Position numbers and translations under genes: made by a program. A stretch of DNA of 64,000 bases, taken from positions 4,002-68,001 of the forward strand of contig CAXUKS010000020.1 in NCBI GenBank assembly GCA_964251675.1, given 5' to 3'. Source of the DNA: JANXMY01 sp964251675. Its GTDB lineage: Bacteria; Armatimonadota; Armatimonadia; Armatimonadales; Capsulimonadaceae. How positions within the stretch are numbered: the stretch's first letter is position 1; every line of letters begins with the position of its first letter. A model generated the notes under the pieces. The model was not told where the DNA came from. It worked only from the letters and a program-made list of their open reading frames with translations, and ran no database searches. Positions 15,237 through 23,928 of this stretch are shown piece after piece.

Positions 15237-16328
15237 ATGACCTCTGTGCCCCCTGCCAATGTCGGCGTGATCGGCTGCGGCAATATCAGCAATATCTACT
15301 TCCAAACCGCGAAGCGCATGGACGTGCTGAACATTACGGCCTGTGCAGATTTGGAAATGTCTCGGGCCGAAGCGAAAGCCGCCGAGCATGGCATCGCACG
15401 GGCACTGACGCCGGAGCAGCTTCTGGCGGACCCCGATATTCAAATCGTGATCAATTTGACTGTCCCCGCCGCGCACTACGAAGTCTGTCAGGCGGCTTTG
15501 GATGCAGGGAAGCACGTTTATGTGGAAAAGCCGCTGTCGCTCACCCGTGAGCAGGGCCGCGCCCTGCTGCAGACAGCGTCGGACAAGGGCCTGCGGATTG
15601 GCGGCTCCCCAGACACGTTTCTGGGGGCGGCCCTGCAAACCTGCCGCAAGCTGATTGACGACGGCGCGATTGGCCGCCCGGTGGCCGCAACGGCGTTTAT
15701 GCTCTCGCGGGGCGTCGAAGCCTGGCATCCCAACCCCGGCTTTTACTACAAGCCCGGCGGCGGCCCGATGTTTGATATGGGGCCGTACTACCTCACCGCC
15801 CTGATTTCTCTGATTGGTCCCATTCGCCGCGTCACCGGCTCCGCGCAGATGTCGTTCCCGGAGCGGCAGATTACCAGTCAGCCCCTGTCCGGGCAGACGA
15901 TTATGGTGGAAACGCCCACGCATATCGCAGGCGTGATAGACTTCACTTCGGGGGCGGTCGGGACCATTATCACGTCGTTTGATACATGGGCGAGCAGCCT
16001 GCCGCCGATTGAAATCCACGGCTCTCTCGGGTCGCTGTCGGTGCCGGACCCGAACAATTTTGACGGCCTGGTGAAGCTGTACCGGGAGGGAGAGTGGAAG
16101 GAAGTGCCGCTGACACATGGCTACGCCAAAAACTCACGCGGGCTGGGCGTCGCGGATATGGCCTACGCGATTGCTGAGAATCGCCCGCACCGGGCCTCGG
16201 GCGACTTGACGTATCACGTTCTGGAAGCCATGCACGGCTTTTTGGAGGCGTCGGAGACGGGGCGTCACTACCTGATGCAGAGCGCCGGGGTCCGCCCGGA
16301 ACCGCTGCCGAAGGTGTGGCCGGGGTAG
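15237..16328 (+). CDS. Gfo/Idh/MocA-family NAD(P)-dependent oxidoreductase
   Basis: A 363-residue sugar or inositol dehydrogenase-type enzyme. The Rossmann start is NVGVIGCGNISNIYF, followed by TACADLEMSRAEAKA. The catalytic motif is GKHVYVEKPLSLTREQG with its EKP Lys. The C-terminal beta-sheet domain contains the GGGPMFDMGPYYLTALISLIG helix that carries the conserved Asp and Tyr positions. ATG 15237 opens just before the Rossmann fold; the longer frame at 15207 is not needed. The isomerase at 1071 is a frequent pathway partner of such enzymes, but it is 13 kb away. Confidence 0.92.
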   Translation: MTSVPPANVGVIGCGNISNIYFQTAKRMDVLNITACADLEMSRAEAKAAEHGIARALTPEQLLADPDIQIVINLTVPAAHYEVCQAALDAGKHVYVEKPLSLTREQGRALLQTASDKGLRIGGSPDTFLGAALQTCRKLIDDGAIGRPVAATAFMLSRGVEAWHPNPGFYYKPGGGPMFDMGPYYLTALISLIGPIRRVTGSAQMSFPERQITSQPLSGQTIMVETPTHIAGVIDFTSGAVGTIITSFDTWASSLPPIEIHGSLGSLSVPDPNNFDGLVKLYREGEWKEVPLTHGYAKNSRGLGVADMAYAIAENRPHRASGDLTYHVLEAMHGFLEASETGRHYLMQSAGVRPEPLPKVWPG

Positions 16329-16344
16329 GTCTCTTATTCCGAAA

Positions 16345-16386
16345 CAAAACAGCCCGGACGCATAAGCGTCGGGGCTGTTTTGTTTG
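16345..16386. terminator. Bidirectional rho-independent terminator
   Basis: AAACAGCCC-GACG with loop CATAAG pairs to CGTC-GGGCTGTTT (one bulge), then TTGTTTG. It sits between the convergent oxidoreductase and the small secreted protein gene. Confidence 0.85.
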
Positions 16387-16387
16387 C

Positions 16388-16684
16388 TTAGATATGCTTG
16401 GGGGTCTTGTGGCCGACCCGGTACTTGCGGTGAACACGGCCATTGGGCGTGACGACCGAGCGGTAGGTCTTGTCGCCGTTGCGGCGATGGACGACGGATT
16501 TCTGGCCGGTGGCGCGGTGGGCGGCGATGCTGGTGTTTTCGCCAGCTTTGCGGACCGGATACTGAATGGCTTTGCCAAGCTTGTGGAGCGTGTTGCTGTC
16601 ATGCTTTTCGGCATGGGCCAGCGGGGTCAGCGCAGCAAAAGCGCAGGTCAGCACAACAGCAGCGGCGCGTTGGATAGGTGTCAT
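16388..16684 (-). CDS. Small secreted basic protein
   Basis: A 98-residue protein with a signal peptide (IQRAAAVVLTCAFAALTPLAHA) and a mature part rich in His, Lys and Arg (KHDSNTLHKLGKAIQYPVRK). It then has GNTSIAAH-like and RRNGDKTYRSV/GRVHRKYRVGHK repeats. ATG 16684 has AGGAGA 7 bases upstream, so the longer frame to 16789 is rejected. No known family is recognised. The basic composition suggests binding to polyanions or the cell surface, which is a guess. Confidence 0.75.
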   Translation of the reverse strand: MTPIQRAAAVVLTCAFAALTPLAHAEKHDSNTLHKLGKAIQYPVRKAGENTSIAAHRATGQKSVVHRRNGDKTYRSVVTPNGRVHRKYRVGHKTPKHI

Positions 16685-16810
16685 GGAGTTCTCCTGGGGA
16701 CGGTTGTTGAAAGCCGCCCGGTTTGATATGTAAGAGGGCTTGCCTCTTACTTTATCTTGCTGACGTTCCCACGGGCCGGGAAGTTCCAAACACGGCGAGG
16801 GATTTTGGCC

Positions 16811-18064
16811 TCACAAAACCCGAACCGGGCTGGTCTCAGGCGGCGCGGCTGTCCCTGTCAGCGCCCGCCGGGCCAGCACAAAGGCAATCAGGGTCAGAGT
16901 CGCGCTCAGAAGAAACGGCGCTCCCGGCAGGAACACCGGGCCGCCGGGCCGGGTGGCCGCGCTGAACAAATTTGTTGCCAGCAGCGGGGCAATAATGCCT
17001 GCCAGGCTTGCCAGACTGGTCAGTGCTCCCTGCAAAGCGCCCTGCTCATCTTCCCGCACCTGCCGCGACAGCAGGCCCTGGGTCGCCTGCCCCGCCAAAA
17101 AGCCGATGCCCGAGGCCAGCAAAATGGCGTACACCATCCAGCCCTGCGTTGCTAAAGCGTAGGCCAGGTACTCAAAGACCCCGACAGCCAGCCCCAGCAG
17201 CAGTGCCCGGCGCTCCCCTATCTTTGGCAGCAGCACCCGTGCGCCCACGGTCTGCACCAGCAGGGCCATCACCCCGAACGCCGCCAGCGAAAAGCCCGTT
17301 TCCCGCTCCCCCCAGCCGAACCGCAGCGTCGCCCACAGCACCCACGTACTTTGCAGGCACTGCGCCGCCACACTGTTCACCGCCAGCGCCCCCGTCAGCC
17401 CCCAGGCCACCGGGTAGCGCCCCAGCACGGCCAATGCGCCCACCGGGTTCGCCTCGCGCAGCACGAACGCCCGCCGGTTCTCAGGCCGCAGCGACTCGGG
17501 CAGCACAAACGCACCGTACAGGAGGTTTGCAAAGGCCAGCCCTGCCGCCGCCCAGAACGGCACACGTGGCCCCCAGGTCCCCAGCAGGCCGCCCAGAGCC
17601 GGGCCCAGCACGAAGCCGATGCCGAACGCCGCCCCGATCAGGCCAAAGTTCTGCGCCCGCTTTTCCGGCGGGCTGACATCAGCAATATAGGCACTCGCCG
17701 TCGTAAAGCTTGCCCCGGTGATCCCCGACAGCGCCCGCCCGACATACAGCCAGATCAGAGTCGGGGCGAGGGCCATCACAATGTAATCCACGCCGGTAAA
17801 AAACAGGGAAATCAGCAGGACAGGGCGGCGGCCATACTTGTCGCTGAGACTGCCCAGAAGCGGCGAAAACAAAAACTGCATCGCGCCGTAGAGCGACAGC
17901 AGCCAGCCGTAATCCCGCGCCCCGGCACTGACTCCCTGGTGCGACAGCGTGGCGATAAATTTAGGCAGCACCGGATACAGAAGTCCAAAGCCGAGGATGT
18001 CAATAAGGAGGGTGACGAAAATAAAGGAAAGGCTGGCAGTTTGCTTCTCGGAGGAATAGTTCAC
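16811..18064 (-). CDS. MFS exporter, TetA-like (DHA1 family)
   Basis: A 417-residue, 12-helix transporter. Motif A after TM2 reads GSLSDKYGRRPVLL and the TM4-TM5 region reads GRALSGITGASFTTASAYIADV then FGIGFVLGPALGGLLG, the antiporter motif C. These are typical of TetA/multidrug proton antiporters. It starts with GTG at 18064, preceded by AAGGGG. Presence of a TetA-like protein does not by itself mean tetracycline resistance. No TetR-type repressor adjoins it. Confidence 0.88.
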   Translation of the reverse strand: MNYSSEKQTASLSFIFVTLLIDILGFGLLYPVLPKFIATLSHQGVSAGARDYGWLLSLYGAMQFLFSPLLGSLSDKYGRRPVLLISLFFTGVDYIVMALAPTLIWLYVGRALSGITGASFTTASAYIADVSPPEKRAQNFGLIGAAFGIGFVLGPALGGLLGTWGPRVPFWAAAGLAFANLLYGAFVLPESLRPENRRAFVLREANPVGALAVLGRYPVAWGLTGALAVNSVAAQCLQSTWVLWATLRFGWGERETGFSLAAFGVMALLVQTVGARVLLPKIGERRALLLGLAVGVFEYLAYALATQGWMVYAILLASGIGFLAGQATQGLLSRQVREDEQGALQGALTSLASLAGIIAPLLATNLFSAATRPGGPVFLPGAPFLLSATLTLIAFVLARRALTGTAAPPETSPVRVL

Positions 18065-18222
18065 AGCCCCTTAACTCTTGACTCTGCCGTCTGGTTCCTG
18101 CCCAGGGATAGACCATGAAATTGCACAGTATGAGATAATTGATACTACTTCAAAAAGATGGTAAAATCATCGCAGAAAGCACGAGCGGGGCTTACTCCCG
18201 TTTCGCGGAGAGGAAACGCGTT

Positions 18223-19470
18223 ATGCCCAAGCGAGTTGAGACTGATGACCGTCACCGGGCTGCTGACGACGAGGTCCGCTATGCTGGGACGGTTCCAAGC
18301 AGTCAAGATAACACTCCCGAAACAGAAGCTGCCAAAGCCGCTGCCATGGAAGGCTATGCTCACGGCATGACGCTGCCCAATGCGGAAGATGTGCCTGCGG
18401 GAGCGCCGGGCTGCCAGCACTGCGAGGTGCTGCCTGCCCCGCTGAAAGGGCCGGGGACGCTGCGCCTTGTCTTTCCACACACGTTCACGCTGGGCAAGAT
18501 TTTAGAGTTTCTCAACGGCTCTCCCTGGGAGCATTGGGAGGCAGACGGTGTGCTGACCATCCGCGCCCTGCCCGGCAGCCTGGCTCCGCTGCTGTCGCCG
18601 ATTCTAAGCCGGATGTCCTCGCCGGAGCAGCGGGATACGCAAGCGTCATTTCAGCCGGACGGCCTTCTGCCCGGTTTTCGAGAGATCGGGTCACTGCCGC
18701 ATCTGGCCGCCCATGTGCAGTCTGGCTGGCTGCTGGAAATCCTGCGTGGACAGCGGCTTTCGTCCGCGTTTCAGCCGATTCTATACGCTCACGCGGACGG
18801 TGCGGCTCCGGCTTTGCTGGGGCATGAGTGCTTGATGCGGGCAAATCTGGATGACGAGACCGTTATGCCTGGACCCATGCTGGACATCGCACGAAGCGCC
18901 AATATGCTGTTTCAACTGGACCTGGCCGCCCGGCGGGCGGCGTTGATCGGAGCCGCTCGGTACAGTCTGCCCGGCCTGATCTTCGTCAACTTTTCTCCGA
19001 ACTCCATTTATAACCCCCATACCTGTCTGGACAGCACCGTGCGGATGGCCGATGAGCTGGGGCTGGCGCGGGAGCGTCTGGTGTTTGAGATCACGGAAAG
19101 CGAACGGCTGCCGGAAATGCGGCTGCTGACGCGCATTGTTGGCTACTACCGGGAAAAAGGCTTCGGCGTTGCGCTGGATGACTTCGGAGCGGGGTACTCG
19201 TCGATGGACGCGCTTTTAAATTTGCGCCCGGATTATGTCAAGCTGGATCGGTCGCTGGTTAGCGGTGTGGACCAGGACCCGGTTAAGGCCCTGGTCACCT
19301 GCAAGCTGCTGGAAACCGTGCAGGGATTGGGCTTGAAGTCGGTTGCCGAGGGCATCGAGCGCCCTGAAGAGTGGGAGTGGGTGCGGAATGCAGGCGCGGA
19401 CTATGTGCAGGGCTACTTTTTTGCCCGTCCGGCCTCCCCGCCGCCGGTTTGGGGATGGACCCTCGGATGA
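18223..19470 (+). CDS. EAL-domain cyclic-di-GMP phosphodiesterase
   Basis: A 415-residue soluble protein. Residues 1-175 have no recognised domain; residues ~185-412 form an EAL domain that would cleave c-di-GMP. Catalytic residues are present: GHECLMR (EAL-like Glu), VNFSPNSIYN (Asn), VFEITESE (Glu), ALDDFGAGYSS (double Asp), YVKLDRSLV (Lys, Asp), KSVAEGIE (Glu) and YVQGYFFARP. It is probably active. There is no GGDEF partner or membrane segment. ATG 18223 follows GAGAGGAAACGCGTT; the frame stays open to 18139. c-di-GMP usually controls pili and polysaccharide, both encoded in this window. Confidence 0.92.
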   Translation: MPKRVETDDRHRAADDEVRYAGTVPSSQDNTPETEAAKAAAMEGYAHGMTLPNAEDVPAGAPGCQHCEVLPAPLKGPGTLRLVFPHTFTLGKILEFLNGSPWEHWEADGVLTIRALPGSLAPLLSPILSRMSSPEQRDTQASFQPDGLLPGFREIGSLPHLAAHVQSGWLLEILRGQRLSSAFQPILYAHADGAAPALLGHECLMRANLDDETVMPGPMLDIARSANMLFQLDLAARRAALIGAARYSLPGLIFVNFSPNSIYNPHTCLDSTVRMADELGLARERLVFEITESERLPEMRLLTRIVGYYREKGFGVALDDFGAGYSSMDALLNLRPDYVKLDRSLVSGVDQDPVKALVTCKLLETVQGLGLKSVAEGIERPEEWEWVRNAGADYVQGYFFARPASPPPVWGWTLG

Positions 19471-19535
19471 TTTAACGCGGCCTTTGATTTAACGCGGCCT
19501 TTGATTTAACACTGCCTTTGATTTAACACTGCCTT
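19471..19535. repeat. 17-bp tandem repeat, about four copies
   Basis: Units TTTAACGCGGCCTTTGA (two copies) and TTTAACACTGCCTTTGA (about two copies) run head to tail right after the EAL-gene stop codon and end 27 bases before the nuclease -10 element. Confidence 0.9.
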
Positions 19536-19561
19536 AACCAAAAAGCGCAGCGTTTACCGGG

Positions 19562-19567
19562 TATACT
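19562..19567 (+). promoter_or_regulatory. -10 element for S1/P1 nuclease gene
   Basis: TATACT with predicted +1 at 19574, one base before the ATG at 19575, so the message is essentially leaderless. No clear -35 is present at 17 bases. Confidence 0.6.
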
Positions 19568-19574
19568 GGGGGCC

Positions 19575-20681
19575 ATGAACTACACCCGCTTTTCGCTTCG
19601 CCGCGTTTTTGGTCTGGCCGCCGCATCCGCTCTACTGTGTGCCGGTCTGAGCGTGACCCCACCCGCCGCCCGCGCCTGGAACTCTACCGGCCACATGACG
19701 GTCGCCTCCATCGCCTACGACAACCTGACTCCGGCGACCCGCGCCCGTGTGGATGCCCTGCTTCAGCGTCACCGGGACTATGCCCTGTGGATGCGCCAGA
19801 TGCCTGCGGGCTACACCGACAAAGCGCGGTTTGCCTTTATGAAGGCGTCTACCTGGCCGGATGACATTCGCAGAACGCCCGATGACCGCCCGATCTGGCA
19901 CTACAGCGACATCCCTATTGTTGCTCCCGGCTACACCGCTGACCCGATTGAGCTGCTGCCGATCAAGCCCAATGCCGAGACGCAGATAGTCGCCGAGTCC
20001 GCCGCGCTGGGCAGCCCGGCCGGGACCGATGCCGAGCGGGCCGTGGAGCTATGCTGGGTGGAGCATCTGATTGGCGACGTGCATCAGCCGCTGCACGCAA
20101 CTTCCTACTATTCGCCGCTGTTTCCCAAAGGCGACAAGGGCGGCAATGGCGAGACCCTGGCCCCCGGCTCTGTGGCCGGTGACCCCCTGCTGACGGCGGC
20201 TCGCCCGCGCAAGCTGCATTCCCTGTGGGATGACCTGCTGGGCGCGTCTCAGGACCCCGCGCAAATTCAGCAGTACGCCGCCGCGCTGGAAACCCCGGCC
20301 TATGCCCGCAAGACCTACCCGCAGCTTTCCGACAAACAGTTGTCTGACAAAACCGTCCATGATTGGCTGCTGGAAAGCAACGTCCTCGCCAAATCCACCG
20401 TGTACCAAAATAGCACTCTGCCTCTGGCTCCCGGCGAGGGAACAACGGTGATTGTCACCCTGCCGCCCGGCTACCTTGCCGCCGCGCACGCTTTCGCCAG
20501 CCGCCAGGTTGCGCTGGCGGGCTACCGCCTTGCCGACACGCTGAACGCCCTGACCATCCCCGCCGCGACCGCCCCGGTCACGACGACTATTTTGGCGCCC
20601 GCCGCTCCGGCCCCGCCCGTCATCCCGGTTCCGCCCGTGGCTGACCCCGCCGCCCCGATGGCTGCTCCTGCCGCCAAATAA
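19575..20681 (+). CDS. Secreted S1/P1-type zinc nuclease
   Basis: A 368-residue exported protein of the S1/P1 nuclease family, which use three zinc ions to hydrolyse single-stranded DNA/RNA or phospholipids. After the signal peptide (ending PPAARA) the mature N-terminus is WNSTGH, whose Trp and His are the first ligands. Others are Asp in TWPDDIR, His in PIWHYSD, VEHLIGDVHQPLHA (His-Asp-His), GGN, and LHSLWDD (His and Asp). All ligands appear intact. A Pro/Ala-rich tail from residue ~335 is unusual and probably disordered. It is likely used for nutrient scavenging outside the cell. Confidence 0.93.
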   Translation: MNYTRFSLRRVFGLAAASALLCAGLSVTPPAARAWNSTGHMTVASIAYDNLTPATRARVDALLQRHRDYALWMRQMPAGYTDKARFAFMKASTWPDDIRRTPDDRPIWHYSDIPIVAPGYTADPIELLPIKPNAETQIVAESAALGSPAGTDAERAVELCWVEHLIGDVHQPLHATSYYSPLFPKGDKGGNGETLAPGSVAGDPLLTAARPRKLHSLWDDLLGASQDPAQIQQYAAALETPAYARKTYPQLSDKQLSDKTVHDWLLESNVLAKSTVYQNSTLPLAPGEGTTVIVTLPPGYLAAAHAFASRQVALAGYRLADTLNALTIPAATAPVTTTILAPAAPAPPVIPVPPVADPAAPMAAPAAK

Positions 20682-20701
20682 GCGCGTTTGCTGGGCAAAC
20701 A

Positions 20702-20744
20702 AACCAGGCCGGAGCCGCTGAGTGCGGCTCCGGCCTGGTTTTTT
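20702..20744. terminator. Strong rho-independent terminator
   Basis: Perfect 17-bp stem (20702-20718/20724-20740, loop TGAGT) followed by TTTTTT; it ends the nuclease transcript. A CCTCTCCTT/AAGGAGAGG repeat hairpin follows at 20777-20798. Confidence 0.92.
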
Positions 20745-20813
20745 GAAGAGAGGCCCGTGCGTGTCTTTTCTGACTTCCTCTCCTTGCTGAAGGAGAGGAC
20801 TGAGTTGAATGTT

Positions 20814-21836
20814 CTACTTTCCAAACTTTCGGGGGTCTACCTTGAGTGGCCGGGTCGCTTCGCCGAGCGGCTGATATAGCGCCGTATAAGATTCCCAGGC
20901 CCCTTTTTGAAATAAATCTTCGAAGAATAAATATTGTTGTGCCCAGCCAGCCATCGGGCCGAACTGGGCGCGGAGATGGTCGCCGATCTGGGCGTAGCCC
21001 GCTTTGGTGAGCGATTTGGCGGAGGGCGTGCCCTTTAAATAGGTGCGCTGGGCGATCTGACGGACGTGGGTGTCTACGGGGATGGCCTCGTCTTTGTCGA
21101 GCGAAAACAGGCACACGCAGTCGGCGATCTTTTCGCCGACGCCGGGCAGGGCCACGAGGGCGGCTTTAGCCTCGGCGTAGGGACGCGCCCGCAGGCCGAG
21201 CAGCCACAGCGGGCCGCCGGAGGCCATGACGGCCTCTGCGGTTTCTTTGACAAACCGTGCCCGGTAGCCGAGGCCGGTTCCGGTCAGGTGCGGCACGGAC
21301 GACTCGGCCAGGCGATGCACGGGCGGGAAGCCGTGGTGGTCCAGCCCGGCGACGGGGCCGCCGGGAGACGTGTCTCCGTATTCTTTGCACAGGGCGGCGA
21401 TGGTGCGGCGGATGCGGTACAGCGGGGCCGCCGAGGTACACAGGAACGAAAACAGGCACTCCACCGGGTCCTGCCGGAGGACGCGCAGCCCGGCGAAATC
21501 GCGGACGGCGCTTTCAATGTGGCGCGGGTCGGCTTGAGTGAACTGCTGCATCAGCGCGGGAAGGTCTACATCCAGCCGGAAATAGTCGCGGACAAAGGCC
21601 AGATCGAAATGCTGCGGGCTGGTCTGGTAGTAAACCGCCTCGTCGTCCTGCCAGAGCCGCACCAGGGTGTGCCGCTGCTGGCCCGTGGCAGGGTCGGTGC
21701 GGGGCAGGAGGCAGCTCCACCAGCCTTCAGCATCCAGCCGCCAGCGAAAGGTCTGGCCGCAGATGACGGTGTGCTGGATGCGAAACTCGGAAAGCGGGCA
21801 GGCGATGGTGGCATAGGGGATTGTGGCGTAAGGCAT
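20814..21836 (-). CDS. ogg: 8-oxoguanine DNA glycosylase/AP lyase, OGG1 type
   Basis: A 340-residue base-excision repair enzyme resembling eukaryotic OGG1 rather than MutM. The N-terminal OGG domain contains CGQTFRWRLD. The middle has GLGYRARFV, and the helix-hairpin-helix plus catalytic region reads LVALPGVGEKIADCVCLF with the Schiff-base Lys in GEK. DEAIPVDTHVRQIA follows with the catalytic Asp. Human OGG1 has LCALPGVGTKVADCICLM and PVDVH at the same place. Length agrees with the family. Convergent with the nuclease gene. Confidence 0.93.
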   Translation of the reverse strand: MPYATIPYATIACPLSEFRIQHTVICGQTFRWRLDAEGWWSCLLPRTDPATGQQRHTLVRLWQDDEAVYYQTSPQHFDLAFVRDYFRLDVDLPALMQQFTQADPRHIESAVRDFAGLRVLRQDPVECLFSFLCTSAAPLYRIRRTIAALCKEYGDTSPGGPVAGLDHHGFPPVHRLAESSVPHLTGTGLGYRARFVKETAEAVMASGGPLWLLGLRARPYAEAKAALVALPGVGEKIADCVCLFSLDKDEAIPVDTHVRQIAQRTYLKGTPSAKSLTKAGYAQIGDHLRAQFGPMAGWAQQYLFFEDLFQKGAWESYTALYQPLGEATRPLKVDPRKFGK

Positions 21837-21887
21837 ACCACATTGTACGCCGCACGAAGGGGTTTGTCAAACGAGGGCATTGAACCC

Positions 21888-22469
21888 CTACTCCGCCAGC
21901 GCGTTCAGGGTTTTCAGCAGCTCCGTCGCCAGCGCGGACGCCGCCGGGTCCTGGGCAAACAGGTCCGGGTGCAGGGCGCGGGCCAGCAGGCGGCGGGCGC
22001 GGCGGCGCTCTTCGGCGGACAGCCGGGCGGCAGCCGTCCCCAGCGCCCCGCCGATGCCCCCGCGTCCCGACGCGGCCAGCAGGTCCAGACGCTGCCGGGC
22101 GGCGAGGAGGTCCGCTTCCGCCGATTTGGCCCGCGCCCGCATTTCGTCCCAGCTTGCTTCGGACTCGGCGAGGCGGCGGCGCAGGTCCCGCATCTTCGTT
22201 TTTGTGGCCTCATGCCGGGCAGTCAGCGCGTCCAGTTTGGCGGCATCCACGGTGCGCGGCCCGTCGCCTTTCGCGCCGACCAAAGCCCGCAGGTCCGCGC
22301 AGCGATAGAGGGTGGCGCGGGAGACCCCTGCCCGCTCGGCCACATCGGTCATGGTAAACGCCGCGCCGATCCGTTCCAGATCGCGCACGGCGGCTTTGAC
22401 CCGCTCGGCGCGGGCATCGGGGTCTCGCGGCTTGGCCCCGCGTGTTCGGACTTCTTTTGTCTTACTCAC
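21888..22469 (-). CDS. HTH / coiled-coil protein with C-terminal HPD motif
   Basis: A 193-residue protein of three parts. Residues ~20-70 form a TetR-like or Tn554 TnpC-like (DUF6262) helix-turn-helix (FTMTDVAERAGVSRATLYRCADL). Residues ~80-135 are a charged coiled coil. The end (ARRLLARALHPDLFAQDPAA, then ATELLKTLNAL) has the spacing of J-domain helices II-III with an HPD motif. A GTG start at 22469 gives MSKTKEVRTRG; the upstream frame to 22574 is less likely. It could be a DNA-binding co-chaperone or a stray transposon accessory protein. The domain reading is by eye. Confidence 0.7.
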   Translation of the reverse strand: MSKTKEVRTRGAKPRDPDARAERVKAAVRDLERIGAAFTMTDVAERAGVSRATLYRCADLRALVGAKGDGPRTVDAAKLDALTARHEATKTKMRDLRRRLAESEASWDEMRARAKSAEADLLAARQRLDLLAASGRGGIGGALGTAAARLSAEERRRARRLLARALHPDLFAQDPAASALATELLKTLNALAE

Positions 22470-22614
22470 GGCGAGTATTTTGACACATTTCGGAGACAAT
22501 AGCAAGCCATATTTGCTGATACCCGGCCCTATCATTGTCTGCTGTGCTTGTGCGGCAGCGGCTATTGAGGCCACAGCCAGGCGAAATTAGCACACAAGCC
22601 GTCAGGCGCTGCCG

Positions 22615-22702
22615 TTGACAAAGCGCCGCACGTATGCAATACTATATTTACGTTTGCAAAAACGAACCCCGGCGAGAGGCACACAGCCTCCCGCTTTTTT
22701 TA
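22615..22702 (+). ncRNA. Candidate short RNA with its own promoter and terminator
   Basis: TTGACA (22615-22620), a 17-base spacer and AATACT (22638-22643) suggest +1 near 22650. Two hairpins follow: CGTTT/AAACG, then GCGAGAGGC/GCCTCCCGC and seven Ts at 22694-22700. The product would be about 50 nt and runs toward the 3' end of tadC on the opposite strand. Alternatively the hairpin only insulates tadC. No protein gene fits 22470-22711. Confidence 0.4.
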
Positions 22703-22711
22703 TTGACTCGG

Positions 22712-23635
22712 TTATTTGCCGAGTGCCTGCATCAGCCGCACCAGACTGGGGCCGAGCAGCACCACGAAGGTCGCCGGGAACACGAACAGCACCAGCGGAA
22801 ACAGCAGCGTCACCGGCAGACGCGCCGCCTGCTCCCGCACCCGCTGCACCCGCGCCGCCCGCGCCGACTCGCTTTGCGCTCGCAGGGTCCGCCCGAGACT
22901 TGTCCCCCGCCGCTCCGCCTGCGTCAAAGCGGCGACAAATGTTTTCACTTCCCCAATCTCCAGCCGCGCCGCCATGTCTTTCAGAGCCGCCGCCCGCGTT
23001 CGCCCCAGCCCCATCTCCTGCCGGGCGCGGGTCAGCTCGTCCGGCAGCGGCCCGCGCATCTTATCCGTCACTTTTGCCAGCGCCGCGTCCAATCCCAGCC
23101 CCGCCTCCACACTGACCACCAGCAGGTCGATGGCATCCGGCAGTGCCCGCCGAATGAGTGTCTGCCGCCGCCGGACTGCCTGTTCGAGCAGGCTATCCGG
23201 CACGGCAAAGCCGATCACGCCGCCCAGCAGCAGGAGGAAGACGCGCCCGCCCGGCGCGGGTACTCCGAGGCAGCACGCCCCGGCCATGCCCAGCCACAAA
23301 ACCACTGACAGCACGCGCAGACCCGCAAACTCTGCCGGGGTACACGGGCCGCCCGCCCGCATCAGCGTCTGCTTGAGACGCGCCGCTGTGCCCACCGGGG
23401 TCAGCCGCGCTCCCACCCCGGCCAGCCGCGTCCGCACAGGCCGCACGAGCCGCTCCCGCCAGTCCCTTTCCAGCTCCGCCTCCGCCAGCGAGGGAGGGAG
23501 CGAGGCGGCAGGCCGGGCGATGTTGTCCAGGCGTTGTTTCAGGGCATCGCGCTCCGCGCCGAGCAGACCGCGCAGGGCAATGGCAAGCAGGGCGGCGGCG
23601 GTGAAGGTGAATAGCAGGACTGATGTAAGAAGCAT
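22712..23635 (-). CDS. tadC: Tad pilus inner-membrane platform protein TadC
   Basis: A 307-residue T2SSF-domain membrane protein that with TadB forms the inner-membrane platform for Flp pilus assembly. Key block: RRALPDAIDLLVVSVEAGLGLDAAL, then RARQEMGLGRTRAAALKDMA and QAERRGTSLGRTLRAQSESAR. Membrane helices lie at the N-terminus, around residues 95-140 and at the C-terminus (LLFPLVLFVFPATFVVLLGP). The start is set at ATG 23635; an upstream codon at 23674 is possible. It is separated from tadB by 293 bases containing repeats, the only sizeable gap in the operon. Confidence 0.92.
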   Translation of the reverse strand: MLLTSVLLFTFTAAALLAIALRGLLGAERDALKQRLDNIARPAASLPPSLAEAELERDWRERLVRPVRTRLAGVGARLTPVGTAARLKQTLMRAGGPCTPAEFAGLRVLSVVLWLGMAGACCLGVPAPGGRVFLLLLGGVIGFAVPDSLLEQAVRRRQTLIRRALPDAIDLLVVSVEAGLGLDAALAKVTDKMRGPLPDELTRARQEMGLGRTRAAALKDMAARLEIGEVKTFVAALTQAERRGTSLGRTLRAQSESARAARVQRVREQAARLPVTLLFPLVLFVFPATFVVLLGPSLVRLMQALGK

Positions 23636-23689
23636 GGTAAGAGAACCCTGTGGCGCTGCGGGGTGTTGTTGCATAATTCCCAGCCAGGA

Positions 23690-23880
23690 ACCGGCGGGAC
23701 AGAGTGCCGGGGGTATAAACCCGCCGGCATTGAAGTTCAGCCGCCCTCCGGGCGGAAGACAAACATATCTGGCTTTCTTCAGTCTTTAGCCCGGCAGGGC
23801 GTCTGCTTTTGCTGCCGGGGTTTTATACCCCCGGCCTCCGGGCAGCGCTCGGTACAGCAGCATTTATGCAGCAACGCTAT
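23690..23880. repeat. Foldback repeat inside the Tad operon
   Basis: GCCGGGGGTATAAACCCGCCGGC (23709-23731) and GCCGGGGTTTTATACCCCCGGC (23814-23835) are inverted copies about 100 bases apart. CAGCATTTATGCAGCAACGC follows at about 23858 and recurs near 59180. Confidence 0.6.
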
Positions 23881-23928
23881 TCCATGCCCCATTCTACGCG
23901 GCGCAGAAGGGAAACGTTTGCCTGCTCG

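Noticed and set aside
17351..18118. 255-codon plus-strand frame
   Set aside because: Antisense of the TetA-like MFS gene; Arg/Gln-rich low-complexity translation.
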